A stretch of DNA of 64,000 nucleotides from Scalesia atractyloides (Eukaryota; Streptophyta; Magnoliopsida; Asterales; Asteraceae), in contig CAMTDV010000012.1 in the NCBI GenBank assembly GCA_947069175.1, positions 33,264,341 to 33,328,340 on the forward strand, read 5' to 3'. This document shows positions 33,662-44,681 of this stretch, piece by piece. Below the pieces are notes generated by a model, which was given only the letters and a program-made list of their open reading frames with translations, did no database searches and had not been told where the DNA came from. Each line of letters begins with the position of its first letter. The first letter of the stretch is position 1. The position numbers and the translations under genes are program-made.

Positions 33662-35865
33662 TAGATATGTATTAGTACTCAATTTATTTATATATTATGA
33701 ATTTATAAGAGACCATTCCAAATTAATTTTTTTTTGAAAATTTATGTAAATATATTATTAAAGAAAAAAATTAGTCGATTCTCTTATATTTAATATGTTA
33801 GAATACAATTAATTATTAATTTCATATCATATCAATGTAATGTGCCATAACATCAAGACCATCCAATAACTAAAATAAAAATTCATGCAAGTCAAATATA
33901 TTTGTATACATATGTCATTCGAAACAAAAAAAAAATATATGCGTGTAAGTAACAAAGCAAAGATAAACATCAACATACGTATCTGATAGACTAGTGATAT
34001 CAACACCTGATGCGTTGCATTGGGATTCCTCATGCTACGCGGCAGAAATTTGAATGATTTCAGTTCATTTCGTTACACTACCAGCACTCGAAGAGAGAAT
34101 AAATAAAAATAATAACTAAATTACCAAAACAATTGTTACGTAGAAATTAGTTCGCTTAAGTTGTATGTATATTCCACTATAACAAAATTTAATGCCTAAA
34201 GTAAATAAGGTAAGAAGACATTCTATCCCAAAAAGAAGGTACGAAGGGAGTCTCATTTGCTTGTTATTTATCGAGTCAATGTAACCCGTCCCATTTGATC
34301 TGCACATAAAAAATTGCAACCTGCACATAAAAAACACTACGTTAAAGTAGAAGTTAGGGGATCATCAACTATCTACTATACAATCCTATAAAAGTCCCAG
34401 TTTGAAGTCAAGACATTTTTTTACCTAGAGATCCAATTGTTTCTTTTCTTTTTGTTTAGCTTTTTTGGGTTAAATGCAATAATCAGCAAAATATATGATC
34501 CAATTATTTCTTTACTTTTTGTTTAGTTTTTTTGGGTTAAATACAATAATTAGCAAAGTATTTCAGGCTAATTCCATGTTTGGTAATGCATTCTTTTTTA
34601 AACTAAAATGGTCAAATATATGAATTTATGGCTGAACAATTTATCTGCTATTTGTAGGACATGAGTCATAATTTTATAATAAAAATTATATAAATAAATA
34701 TAAAAATTGTAAAGATACTCTCTTTACATAATTTTGGGAAATTGTAGTACCCGTACCGTGTACAAATCATACAAAATTAAATATGAAATACAACATATTT
34801 AAATAAATCGATTCAAATCGTTGTCTTCAACAAGAGCCTTAACCGCGTCTTCTTGTATGGTCCGTTGTGTGGGCTTCAACGAGGTCTTGAACCACATCTT
34901 CTTATATAATAATTTCCTACAAAATGAACAAAACAAGTGTTGATGGTTGTGGCTGAGTGTTCAACACGCTTCCCTTAAAACAGATTTCGCGCCTCTACTA
35001 AAGATAACGCGTCTATCTCCCAGAATACAGCAGCCGGAGCAGTCTGTACTGCCGGAAATGGCCAAGTGCCCGAGGTTACACTGGATAAAATTATAGTGTT
35101 AGAACTTGTGGAAAAATAATGATATGAAGGAGATAAAATTGAGTAGAGAAAACCTATCTCTCTAAGTACCCAACACATGGGTATTCAAGTATCTCTTCTT
35201 TTCCAAGAACTCTCCATAAATTCATGTGTTTTCTTGTATTACTTCTCTTGTATTTTTCTAGCATTTTTCTTTCACAAAATGAGGCACATAGCCTACTTAC
35301 AAGAGTTGAGAATAGTGAAAAGTTTCCCTTAATTAGTGATTTAATTAGAGATATAAAAACTCTAGTAAAAACTAATAAAGTAACATAAAAAACTCGACTC
35401 AAGAGTTTAATCTTTAATTCACCATATGAAGAGTTTAATTAGAAAGTATAATTGTACTAAATTATGATTTCACTAAGTTAATATCCATTCACACTACAAA
35501 AATTTTCAAACTCTTAACTTCTTCAGAGATTCAAAGGTCTTCATGCTTGCTAATGCGGCTTTTTTTCAAACACTAAAACTATAAAATATATTGATTTCTG
35601 GGTGAAGAGGTTACTTGCTCTTTTAACTTCTTCAAAGATTCAAAATGCTTCATGATTAAATAGATTCAAAGTTATTTATACTTCATAGGTACAAAGTTCT
35701 TCACATATGATGCATTTAGAGCTTCACGCAATATATCACACGCATCACGAGCAGATTTAGCAAATAATTGCAACCTGTAAAAGCTAGAAGAGAACAAAAC
35801 ATAGAATATCAATATAGCATATTGAGTAGATTCAGAAAGATTCTACTCAACATAAACAAAACGAA
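33662..35865. other. AT-rich region without a recognised gene
   Basis: No frame shows a recognisable domain. A two-copy direct repeat of about 62 bp lies at 34,430-34,491 and 34,497-34,558 (GATCCAATTRTTTCTTTWCT, TTGGGTTAAATRCAATAATY). GC-richer DNA at 34,975-35,090 (CCGGAGCAGTCTGTACTGCC) could be a fragment of a host exon or element. The remainder resembles old intergenic DNA. Confidence 0.4.
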
Positions 35866-35870
35866 GAACA
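35866..35870 (+). repeat. Target site duplication GAACA, left
   Basis: GAACA precedes the LTR at 35,871. The same five bases follow the matching LTRs at 37,352 and 55,691. Confidence 0.65.
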
Positions 35871-36369
35871 TATAGATCCCAGGAGACCATGAATTCAACC
35901 CATCAATCAAGAACAAAATAACAATTGAACAAAGAACAAGAAGAGAGAGATTAACCCTAATATGAAATTGTAGTATAATTGAACAATTGAATCTGACTGA
36001 TATAAGGTACAAAAACAAACCGAAAACCTAATCTATTTATAGACTTCAATGGGTGTAAGTGTAGAGACGTGTCCTTTCACGAATAGTCGCGTCTTTAGGA
36101 TCTTGTGGTTGTAATTGAATATGAAGAGGTTTGTTGATTCTTGTCCACAAGTTCAAACCAATGTGTCTCTTACTTTTTCCATTGAAGCCGACGATCCAAT
36201 AGGTGCGACCCAAGGGGCTTCGCAACCCTTGGGGTGGTGGTTATCATTTTCTGATTTGCCACATTCAGTCCCTATATTTTTGTAACCGCCATCTAAACTA
36301 ATTTTAAACTATTTACACTTTTGACCAGTATCTTCTAATCAAACTTTGATCAAACAATTAAGGCCAACA
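35871..36369 (-). mobile_element. 3' LTR of a small minus-strand LTR element
   Basis: The plus strand reads TATAGATCCCAGGAGACCAT ... CAATTAAGGCCAACA; on the minus strand the LTR starts TGTTGGCCTTAATTG. It is 499 bp. The sequence just to the right reads AATTAGGGGGTGAA on the minus strand, a good polypurine tract. Copies lie at 36,911-37,351 and 55,192-55,690. Confidence 0.75.
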
Positions 36370-36910
36370 TTCACCCCCTAATTGTTGAACCAAGTTTGAG
36401 TCTTGAACACTGAATGCTTCTTCCTAGGCAAACGATAATCCTGGTGTCTTCAACCTTGATCATACTTACACACAAAAACTTTGCGGCCTCATCCATGTCT
36501 GCATATGACTGTGCAAACCATTATGTTCCCGCTATGATTCCATCAACAATCTTCAACCCTGCAAGTCCTTAGGCGATTTCAGACGCGAACGCCGTCTCTT
36601 GCGATTGACCTTTGTGATGTTATCCTCCCATCCTTCTCTGTATCTTTTCTCCTTCTTAGGCAATCTCTGAACCCAATGTCTTTAACGTATCAATCCCGGA
36701 CCTCTCGGGAAATTAAACGGTGATTTCATGGCGATAGATGGGTTTCACCAAGCGCGACCATTTACTTTGCTTCCATCTTTTCCAATTCAACGTCACCAAT
36801 TTCCCAGTATCCGATGATTTCCCTTCACTCAAGAAATTAACCAACCCAAACCTATCTTTTGAAGAATTTATCCAATCTATGTCGTTTTGGCTTGGTTCTG
36901 AGTTACAAAT
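36370..36910 (-). mobile_element. Internal region of the small LTR element (TRIM-like)
   Basis: Only about 540 bp separate the polypurine tract from the next LTR, far too short for gag-pol. Frames at 36,713-36,962 on both strands have no known domain. The right portion is a diverged copy of 54,924-55,191. If the LTR at 36,911 is genuine, this is a TRIM-sized element. If not, it is the left end of an element interrupted by the chromovirus array. Confidence 0.5.
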
Positions 36911-37351
36911 GGTTTTCAGGGACCATGAATTCAAATCTATTAAAACAATTAATAAAATTTGAACAAAGAAAAAAAGAGAATAATCCTAAATGCAATGTAT
37001 TATCATGAGACAAATGAATCACTATATAAGGTACAAAACAAACGAAACCTAATCATATCATAGACTAAATGGGTTAAAGTGTAGAACTGTGCTTTCACAA
37101 TGCTCAGTCAACTAGGATCGTTTGTAATTGATATGAAGAAAGATGTTGTTCATCGTCCACAACAAACCGATGTGGTCTCACTTTTCCATTGAACCTCATA
37201 ATAGGTGCGACCAAGGCTCGCAACCCTTGTGGGGTGGTTACATTTTTGATTTGCATGTCACTGTAAAATTTTGTATCCAGCCATCTAACAACTTTAAACA
37301 AATATTACACTTTTAAGTATCTTTATCACTATGTTCAACAATTAAGCAACA
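36911..37351 (-). mobile_element. Degraded LTR copy of the small element
   Basis: It aligns with 35,871-36,369 and 55,192-55,690, with many one-base deletions from about 36,960. The PBS to its left is no longer recognisable (GGTTCTGAGTTACAAATGG in place of GGCTCTGATACCA). GAACA follows at 37,352. From 37,357 to 37,498 it carries a degraded copy of the flank at 55,696-55,860. Confidence 0.55.
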
Positions 37352-37693
37352 GAACACCTTTGATATCCCCAAAACCACTAAATAGAAGCTTTCAATCACA
37401 ACAATTGCATGGGGAATGTTTGAAATTGGGTTACTCATTGTTATGACGTGGAAAACGAAAAGATTCACCCTCAATTCATTCTGTAATATCGCTTATCTTT
37501 GAGTGGATTTTATTAAGGATTTTAATGAAATTTTTAGATATATTTTTGTGAGTTTAAGGCTATTTTCTATCTTTAAAAATGTTATTTTTAAGTATTTTTA
37601 ATTGATTTTTAAATAAAAATATAAAAAAATTGTTTATTTTACGTTGACCGTTGACCGTTGACTTGTTGACCGGTTCGGTCAGTGGAATTGTTT

Positions 37694-37763
37694 GCAACGG
37701 GTGAGGCTCGAACCCGAGACCTCCCGTACGCGTGCACGCAGCTCTACCAACTAAGCTACGTGT
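37694..37763 (-). other. tRNA-like module T1 in LTR A
   Basis: The minus strand carries a perfect pol III A box TAGCTTAGTTGG (37,747-37,758) and a B box GGTTCGAGCCT (37,704-37,714) at tRNA-like spacing. The D-arm GCTT/GAGC can pair. The anticodon stem, T stem and acceptor do not pair, and U33 is absent, so it is not a functional tRNA. It begins with GGGTTAGACAC, shared with T2 and T3. Confidence 0.6.
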
Positions 37764-37859
37764 CTAACCCGAAATAATCTTGTTTTTAATTATATTTATT
37801 TACTAATTCGGTTTAACCAAAATTCTTTTAATTTCAAAAACATTTTAATTCAACGAACC

Positions 37860-37939
37860 GGTGCCAGTATCAGGTTTCGAACTCGTGACGTGCGATTCAG
37901 TGTTGCACACAGTCCACCGCTGGACTGTGTGTCTAACCT
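37860..37939 (-). other. tRNA-like module T2 with perfect hairpin in LTR A
   Basis: The minus strand starts GGTTAGACAC. It contains the perfect hairpin CACACAGTCCA-GCGG-TGGACTGTGTG (37,906-37,931), where a D-arm would lie, and a B-box-like AGTTCGAAACC (37,873-37,883). It is homologous to T3. Confidence 0.55.
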
Positions 37940-38028
37940 GATTAATATCTCGGTTTTTATTATACTTAACAACTAACGGAGTTAACCCGGTTTAGTTTCA
38001 AACAAAAGGCATTTTATTACATAAGGAG

Positions 38029-38106
38029 TGCGTGTATCAGGAATCGAACTTGTGACATGCGACTATGTTTTGCACACAGTCCACCGCTGGACTGTGTGTC
38101 TAACCC
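38029..38106 (-). other. tRNA-like module T3 with perfect hairpin in LTR A
   Basis: It has the same 11-bp hairpin with GCGG loop (38,073-38,098), the same GGGTTAGACAC lead and a B box AAGTTCGATTC (38,042-38,051). T2 and T3 are diverged duplicates outside the hairpin, yet the hairpin itself is identical, which suggests it is constrained or was recently homogenised. Confidence 0.55.
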
Positions 38107-38943
38107 GTTCTTATTACTGATTTTAAATAAACTTATAACTTATCTAACTTCGTCTTCTACATTCAGATTACAGTCAACTGATTCACTAATCCGTTTCTTG
38201 TTTTTACGATTAACAAACATCCTTAAGACTAAATGAAATGGCAGAGACGGTAATTAGAGGTGAACATACCGATGAACGGTTTATTTCAGAATTCCGGCAA
38301 TGTGTCGGTCCCTGTTTTGATGCTCTTCAACTGAACAAGACAATTAACCGTTTTTATTAGCTAATCGTGAACTTGAAGTGATCAGCAAATGTTAACAGAG
38401 GGTTTGAATGCCCTTACCGATTCTCAGATGAATATAGAGATTTTCAGAATTTTTCCGGCGAACTGAAATTAGCTGAATACAGTGCCTGAATTCGATTTCA
38501 ATTGAAAGGTTTAAGTTAGAAATAGCTTAACAATTGTTGAACTACAATGTTATTGAAAGATTTACCGTTTGAGGATGAATACGGTTTTCCGGCGAATCTT
38601 GCAGAAAATTCCGGCGAGTTGATTTAAGCGTTCTGACGAACTGAAAGTGTGACGAAAGTGAAATGGAATGTTGGTATGATGTTTCTGAGTCGCGAGAGGG
38701 GTCAGGAGTTGAAGTAATCTGGACTTGATTATTTTTCGTTATAAAAACTGATAATGATGAGGATTGATGTTCAATCAATTCCGACTTGATTAAAATTCGT
38801 CGGTGCATCGGTTATAACTGAATGTGCGAGTAATCAAGCGATTTGAAGATTGATTTGCCGATTTCTGTTTCTCAGTTGGCGCAACCGGTTTAACCGAGTT
38901 TGTGTATAAATTTTATTTGTTTCCTAGAGGTAACAGAAAACAC

Positions 38944-39024
38944 AAGTGGCGGAGTGGTGATGTGAGTGTGTGCTAAGTCTTTGGATTCAGTTCGGGCTGA
39001 CCCGGGTTCGAGTCCCGGCAGCAA
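38944..39024 (+). other. tRNA-like module T4 (Ser/Leu-type) in LTR A
   Basis: The plus strand carries an A box GTGGCGGAGTGG (38,946-38,957) and a consensus B box GGTTCGAGTCC (39,005-39,015). The T arm CCGGG-TTCGAGT-CCCGG is perfectly paired. The long gap between boxes fits a class II (Ser/Leu) tRNA origin. The acceptor stem does not pair (CAGCAAC has no partner upstream). A T-rich run follows within 20 bases and could end pol III transcription. The strand is opposite to T1-T3. Confidence 0.6.
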
Positions 39025-39209
39025 CATTTCCTTTTTATTTATTTTTTTTAACTTTTTATCAAATATAATTTTTATAGTTTATTTTATTTATTAATTATGT
39101 ATCATTTTAAATCAAAATAATCATAAATATTCAACGTGACATTTATAACTTGATATTCGATTACAAAACGGAGCGGGTTTTGGAAACCCGTTTTTTGACA
39201 AATGTTACA

Positions 39210-39515
39210 GTATCCCCTACTTTTAGGAATTTCGTCCCGAAATTTAAGTAGTTGAAGTAGTAGGAAAAAGATGCGGGTATTTTTCACGCATTGAGTCTTC
39301 ACGTTCCCAAGTAAACTCAGGTCCCCGTTTCGACTCCCAGCGTACCCTAACAATTGGAAGTCCATGATCTCTACTGGTCTTTCAATAAAATGCATAGATT
39401 CATCAATCTGAATATCTTCCAGAGGGATGTGGAGGTTTTCATCAGCGAGGCACTTCTTCAAGTTCGACACGTGGGAAAGTGGGATGAATCCTGTTGAGTT
39501 CTTCTGGTAGATCAA
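39210..39515 (-). pseudogene. Chromodomain end of chromovirus pol
   Basis: The minus-strand frame reads HVSNLKKCLADENLHIPLED then DESMHFIERPVEIMD, the conserved lead of the Tekay/Del-type integrase C-terminal chromodomain. A frameshift follows at about 39,360, and later LKFRDEIPKS is the translation of the pol-end phrase near the polypurine tract. The chromodomain targets integration to chromatin in this lineage (family knowledge). Loss of frame makes this copy inactive. Confidence 0.75.
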
Positions 39516-40730
39516 GCTTATATGCTACAGGTCCGACTCTTTCGAGTATCTTGAAAGGTCCTACGTAGCGTGGTGCTAGCTTGCCTTTTTGACCAAAACG
39601 AACTACTCCCTTCCACGGCGACACTTTTAGTAGTACATGATCACCAATATTAAACTCTAAGGCTTCCGTCGTTTATCTGCATAACTCTTTTGACGACTCT
39701 GAGCTGCTAGAAGATTGTTTCGGATTTGATGGATCTTGTCTGTGGTTTCTTAGATCAAATCTGGACCAGTGATTTGAGCTTCCCCAATTTTGTGCCAACA
39801 TACAGGAGATCGGCACTTACGACCATATAAAGCTTCAAAAGGTGCCATGCCGATACTCGAATGATAGCTGTTGTTGTACGAAAATTCAACTAATGGTAGG
39901 TGGGGCGTCCCAATTTCCCTTGAAGTCTATGACATATGCTCGAAGCATATCTTCAAGAGTTTGAATGGTGTGCTCAGATTGTCCATCAGTTTGAGGATGA
40001 TATGCGGTACTGAGATCTAATCGCGTACCCATAGCGGATTGTACTGCTTGCCATGTTCGTGAAGTGAAACGACCATCACGATCAGAAATAATACTTAACG
40101 GTACCCCATGTCGGCTTACGATTTCGCTGATATAAATACGAGCAAGCTTTCCGTTCTTGAAATCTTCGCGGATAGGAACAAAGTGAGCTGATTTTGTAAG
40201 TCGGTCTATAATTACCCATATAGTGTCATACCCACCAGAAGTGCGAGGTAACCCGGTAATGAAATCCATGGTTATATTTTCCCACTTCCATACGGGTATT
40301 TCAGGTTGAACCAGAAGTCCTGAGGGTCTTTGGTGTTCAGCTTTCACCTTGGAACATGTAAGGCACTTGGAAACAAAAACAGCAATATCCTTTTTCATTC
40401 CAGGCCACCAATAGGTATATCGTAGGTCTTGATACATCTTATCGGCTCCTGGGTGTATAGAGTATCGCGTTTTGTGAGCTTCCTTCATAAGAGTTTCGCG
40501 AAGATTGTTTGGTTAGGAATCCAGATACGATCTAGGTAGTACAGAATACCGTCAGATTTAGTTTCAAATTTTAGCTCAGCTCCACAAGACATCTCCTTTC
40601 GTACATCATCTTCCGTTATTGAAACATGTTGGGCTTCTCGAATTTGATCTTTAATGTCGGTTATAATTTGCGAACATAGAAGACGAATGGAGTTCGCATA
40701 ACCCTTTCGACTAAGTGCATCAGCCACCAC
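39516..40730 (-). pseudogene. Chromovirus integrase, frameshifted
   Basis: The zinc-binding HHCC domain is visible as H-KTRYSIHPGADKMY with CLTCSKVK (40,370-40,480). The catalytic core shows MDFITGLPRT (Asp), IISDRDGRFTS (Asp) and DGQSEHTIQTLED (Glu), so D,D,E is intact. The GPF/GPY-like WKGVVRFGQKGKLAPRYVGP module lies at 39,442-39,624. Frames break near 39,890, 39,640 and 40,490. RNase H lies upstream on the minus strand, giving the Ty3/gypsy order. Confidence 0.85.
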
Positions 40731-41231
40731 ATTTGCTTTACCAGGGTGGTATCTAATTTCACAGTCGTAGTCATTTAGAAGTTCGACCCATCTTCATTGC
40801 CTCATGTTTAACTCCTTTTGATTGAAGATATGTTGAAGACTCTTGTGGTCAGTGTATATTTCACACTTAGTACCATAGAGATAATGCCTCCATATCTTAA
40901 GAGCGAACACAACGGCTCCAAGTTCTAGGTCATGAGTGGTGTAGTTCTTCTCATGCGTCTTGAGTTGTCTCGAAGCATAAGCTATAACTTTTCCTCTTTG
41001 CATTAGAACGCAGCCTAATCCTTGCCCTGACGCGTCGCAATAGACCACGAAATCATCACAACCTTCAGGAAGAGTAAGGATTGGTGCATCACAAAGTTTT
41101 TGTTTAAGAGTTTGGAATGCTTCTTCCTGCTTGGGTCCCCATATGAAAGGTTTTCCCTTATGAGTTAAAGCCGTGAGTGGTACAGCAATGCGTGAGAAGT
41201 TTGAGATGAATCGACGATAGTAACCAGCCAA
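40731..41231 (-). pseudogene. Chromovirus RNase H
   Basis: The frame 40,794-41,231 contains the RT thumb end MAGYYRRFISNFSRIAVPLT, then the RNase H signature VYCDASGQGLGCVLMQ, YTTHDLELGAVVFALKIWRH and EIYTDHKSLQHIF. Catalytic D, E and D are retained. It degrades RNA-DNA hybrids during reverse transcription. A frameshift at about 40,795 separates it from the VADALSRK phrase that opens the next segment. Confidence 0.85.
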
Positions 41232-42245
41232 ACCAAGAAAAGATCTTACTTCAGTTGGTGTACGTGGAGCTTGCCATTCTTGTACCGCTTTGATCTTTGA
41301 GGGGTCGACATGTATTCCTTGTCATTGACTACATGTCCGAGGAATTGCACCTCTTTTAAACAGAATTCACATTGGAGAATTTGGCGTAAAGCTCTCCTTC
41401 TCTAGAAGTGCAAGGATGAGTCGAAGATGACGCTCATGATCAGATTTAGATTTTGAATAAATAAGAATATCGTCGATGAAGACTATAACAAATCGATCAA
41501 GATAAGGTTTGCAGACTCTGTTCATTAGGTCCATGAAGACAGCTGGTGCGTTGGTTAACCAAATGGCATAACCATGAATTCATAGTGGCCATAACGAGTT
41601 CGAAAAGCAGTCTTAGGGACGTCTTCTTCATGCACTCTAAGTTGATGATAGCCAGATCGAAGGTCGATTTTTGAAAAGCAGCTGGCACCTTGTAGTTGGT
41701 CAAGAAGATCATCAATGCAAGGTAATGGATAGCGATTCTTGATTGTTAATTTGTTGAGCTCTCTGTAGTCGATGCACATACAAAACGATCCATCTTTCTT
41801 CTTTACAAAAAGGACAGGTGCACCCCAAGGCGATGAGCTAGGACGTATGAATCCCTTGTCAGTCAACTCTTGTAATTGACTGGCTAACTCTTGCATTTCA
41901 GAGGGGGCTAATCTATAAGGAGACTTTGCAACTGGTGTAGCACCAGGTATAAGATCAATACGGAATTCGACGTCTCTAACTGGAGGAAGTCCTGAAATGT
42001 CATCAGGAAAAACTTGTGGGAAATTTTTTACTACTGGAATGTCTTCGAGTTTCTTCTCCATGGTCCCCTTTTTGATGATATGAGCTAAAAACGCGACATA
42101 ATTTTTGCGAAGATATTTTTGAGCTTGAAGACAAGACATTAAGCTGAGCCCTTTTGACGAGGTTTCTCCAAAGATTCGAAGAGTCTGACCGTTTGAAAGA
42201 GGAATACGTATAAATTTTTTCCCAACTTCTGCCTGATGTTGACTG
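41232..42245 (-). pseudogene. Chromovirus reverse transcriptase
   Basis: Conserved RT blocks are in order: LPPVRDVEFRIDLIPGATP, SSPWGAPVLFVKKKDGS, CIDYRELNKLTIKNRYPLP, FSKIDLRSGYHQLR, YEFMVMPFG, then in another phase FVIVFIDDILIYS with the catalytic Asp pair (about 41,463-41,500). One missing T just after MPFG gives a stop near 41,555. Further breaks lie near 41,330-41,390. The enzyme is otherwise well conserved, so the copy is recent or the breaks are sequence errors. Confidence 0.88.
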
Positions 42246-42560
42246 AGCCAGTCCATACCAATTATGATATCGAAACTTCCCAGCTTCATAGGAATAAGGT
42301 CGACTGAGAAATCGTGATCGTTTAGGGTGAGTGTACAGTTGCGTATAATAGTGCTTAATGAAGCTGGTTTCCCGTCAGCAACTTCTACCGTTATGGATTC
42401 CATGAGCTTATCCCGATTTTGGTTTAAGATAGGTTCAAATTCTAAAGACACAAAAACTTCTATCCGCACCAGTATCAAATAACATAGACGCATATCTACC
42501 ATTTATAAGGAACGTACCGTTAACCACATTGCCGTCGGCCCTAGCCTGATTAGCGTTGAT
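42246..42560 (-). pseudogene. Chromovirus aspartic protease
   Basis: The minus strand shows NGTFLINGRYASMLFDTGAD with the retropepsin DTGA active site, followed in the next phase by VADGKPASLSTIIRNCTLTL and FDIIIGMDWLSQHQAEV, the usual protease tail before RT. A frameshift near 42,440-42,500 separates the halves. It processes the Gag-Pol polyprotein in active members. Confidence 0.8.
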
Positions 42561-42607
42561 ATTGAAAGCTCTTCCTCTTGCAGGTGGAGGAGCTTGGTTC
42601 GCTTGAT

Positions 42608-43872
42608 TCACTGGTTGGCTTGAGCCTGAGCATGAATAATGTTTACCAACCTTGGACAAGTGTTTCTGAAATGGCTTGGGTCTCCGCAATTGTAGCAAGC
42701 CCGCATAGGTTGGCCCATAAGATAATTGGGTTGGTAATATGTTTGGGCTAAGTGTTGGGTGGGTGGCAATAGTAGGGGTTGTTGGGCTTGGCCCATTATT
42801 TGTTGGTGGGTTTGGGTTAAAGGTTGGTGGCGGTTTGTTCGCTGAGGCATGCGGCAGGTTTTGAACAGTATGACCTGCGCAACCGCAGCCGGTGCAATAT
42901 TGGCAAGGATGATCAGGAGAATGGTGATATTGGCAACGGTTACATTTTGGTAACGGGCCAGTGTAAGGTCTTCTGTATGGTGCGGGTGAAGGAGCGACTT
43001 GGGTAATGGGTGCAGCAGGAATTGGGAGGTTGGTTTGTGTAACGGCGAAGTTTCTGGTGTTGCGCTTCCTCTTGTTAGCAAACTTAGAGGAAGAGATGGG
43101 ATGGTTTGAAGTTTGACCCTCAACAGGGCTTTCTTTTTCTCTTCTTTGAACTTCCGTTGCGAATTCGGTTCTCGGTCAGTTCAGTTGCTAGCTCCATAGC
43201 AGCTTCAAGTGTTACCAGTGAAGTGCTGAGGACTGAATCTTGAATTTTCGAGGAAGTCCTCGAATATAATGCTCAATCAGACGATAAGTTAGGGTGAACA
43301 AATTTGGAACCATTTGGTTCAACTCCAAGAACCTCTTGTTATAAGTGGTATGGTCTCCCTCCTTCTGCTTTAGAGCATGAAATTCATCCTCCAACTTTTT
43401 AATTTCACTCCTAGGACAGAAACGCCTAGTCATGATTTCCCTTAACTCCTCCCAAGTTAAGGCCATTGCATCTTCAGTTCCCCTCTTCCCTTTCTCAGTA
43501 TTCCACCAAGTGAGAGCTACCCCAAATAGTCTCCCGGTGGCGTATCGAACCTTGCGATCCTCAGGACAATCGTAGTTTAGAAAGGTGTTTTCCATCTCCT
43601 CGAACCAATGTAGGAGAGCAGTGACACCCTCGGTCCCTTCAAATTTAGGAGGATCACAAGACTTGAAATGTTTGTATGAACACTTGCTGGTAGGAGGGTT
43701 GTCGATGTTCTGATCATGTTGTTGGGGAGGGTTAGTAGGATTTGTAGCGAGGCTTGTTGTACTTGGACCACAATGTCAGGCAGTATCGTGGCCATTTGTT
43801 TCGCGATTTGTGTGGCCAAGCGTTCCTGAGACCTTCCTGATCTTTTACCCTTCGTTGCTGTCTAGACGACAT
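42608..43872 (-). pseudogene. Chromovirus gag with CCHC knuckle
   Basis: A start Met at 43,872 opens MSSRQQRRVKDQEG. The capsid domain (43,212-43,595) shows LTWWNTEKGKRG, LTWEELREIMTRRFCP and FLELNQMVPNL, typical of the retrotransposon Gag family. The nucleocapsid knuckle CYNCGDPSHFRNTC lies near 42,650. Frames change near 43,840, 43,600, 43,190 and 42,960. Gag packages the element RNA; this copy could not do so without repair. Confidence 0.8.
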
Positions 43873-44663
43873 CTACAGGATCATACATGAGAAGATTGTG
43901 AGTTTATGGTGTCTTTTTAGGTGTCATGTGTCTTTAAGAAAATGAAAATAACATAAATATCAATAATGCAACTACATCCATAGGATGTCTTGGGTTTGCT
44001 CATGTTGGGCCTCAAATGTCCCCCATACCTTCACCTATATAGTCATGTGGGCCCCATGGCTATTGGCTTGGTAGATTCACATTAGTATTGGCAATTTAAC
44101 ACTCGCATCAACCGAATGCAAACCACAAAATATGTTCATTAGATGTTTGGTCGGAACGTGTCCATGTGTAGACACAATGACAACTCAAAGTGGGGTTAGC
44201 TCACACGACGTTTGGTATAGCATGCTTTGGCCTAATAGGTACTTCGTACTCTCATCGTTAGTCCCCAGGTAGGCAAACTGGTCCTTTTATTTTGGATTTA
44301 TACGAATGCCAGCCTAGACAGGACGTTCCGACTACTGGTACTGGTACCCTTCCAGTTACTACATGCCCGTCATGTGAACTCACTTTGATGAGATTTGAAA
44401 ACACAAAAATCATTGTAAAAGCAATCATGATGTGGTGTGTGCTTTCATGGATGTGATATGTTATGAGTATATGATTCATGATAGGCATTATATGATAATA
44501 TATACTTATGAACATGCTTGCATAACATTGAATGTAACATTTAACAAAAAACATATAAACAACATGAAATTTGGCATGTAACACACAAAAATCTTATAAG
44601 TTTCTAATCAACTAATAGTATAGGCTCTAAAGGTCTAATAACCTATCCTATATCCCTATAGTC
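43873..44663 (-). mobile_element. 5' untranslated leader of the chromovirus
   Basis: Non-coding leader between the PBS and gag, about 0.8 kb, with no frame of note (44,258-44,584 is low-complexity). The matching degraded copy lies at about 51,540-52,253. Confidence 0.6.
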
Positions 44664-44678
44664 ATGGCTCTGATACCA
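44664..44678 (-). other. Primer binding site (tRNA-iMet) of internal 1
   Basis: The minus strand reads TGGTATCAGAGCCAT, a perfect initiator-Met tRNA complement, three bases from the LTR B start TGTCACACC. The equivalent in internal 2 is at about 52,254-52,268 with one base missing. Confidence 0.9.
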
Positions 44679-44681
44679 ATC

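Larger units (their letters stand above)
37499..39209 (-). mobile_element. LTR A of the chromovirus array, truncated
   Basis: It matches LTR C from its internal position 53,206 to the end and finishes ATGTTACA at 39,209. The first ~935 bp (TGTCACACCCC onward) are missing. The cut at GAGTGGATTTTATTAAGG coincides with the switch from degraded to clean sequence, so it may be an assembly edge and not a deletion. It contains four tRNA-like modules. Confidence 0.75.

Noticed and set aside
37694..37763. Functional nuclear tRNA gene
   Set aside because: A and B boxes are good, but acceptor, T stem and anticodon stem do not pair and U33 is missing, so only a tRNA-like module is claimed. T4 fails at the acceptor stem.
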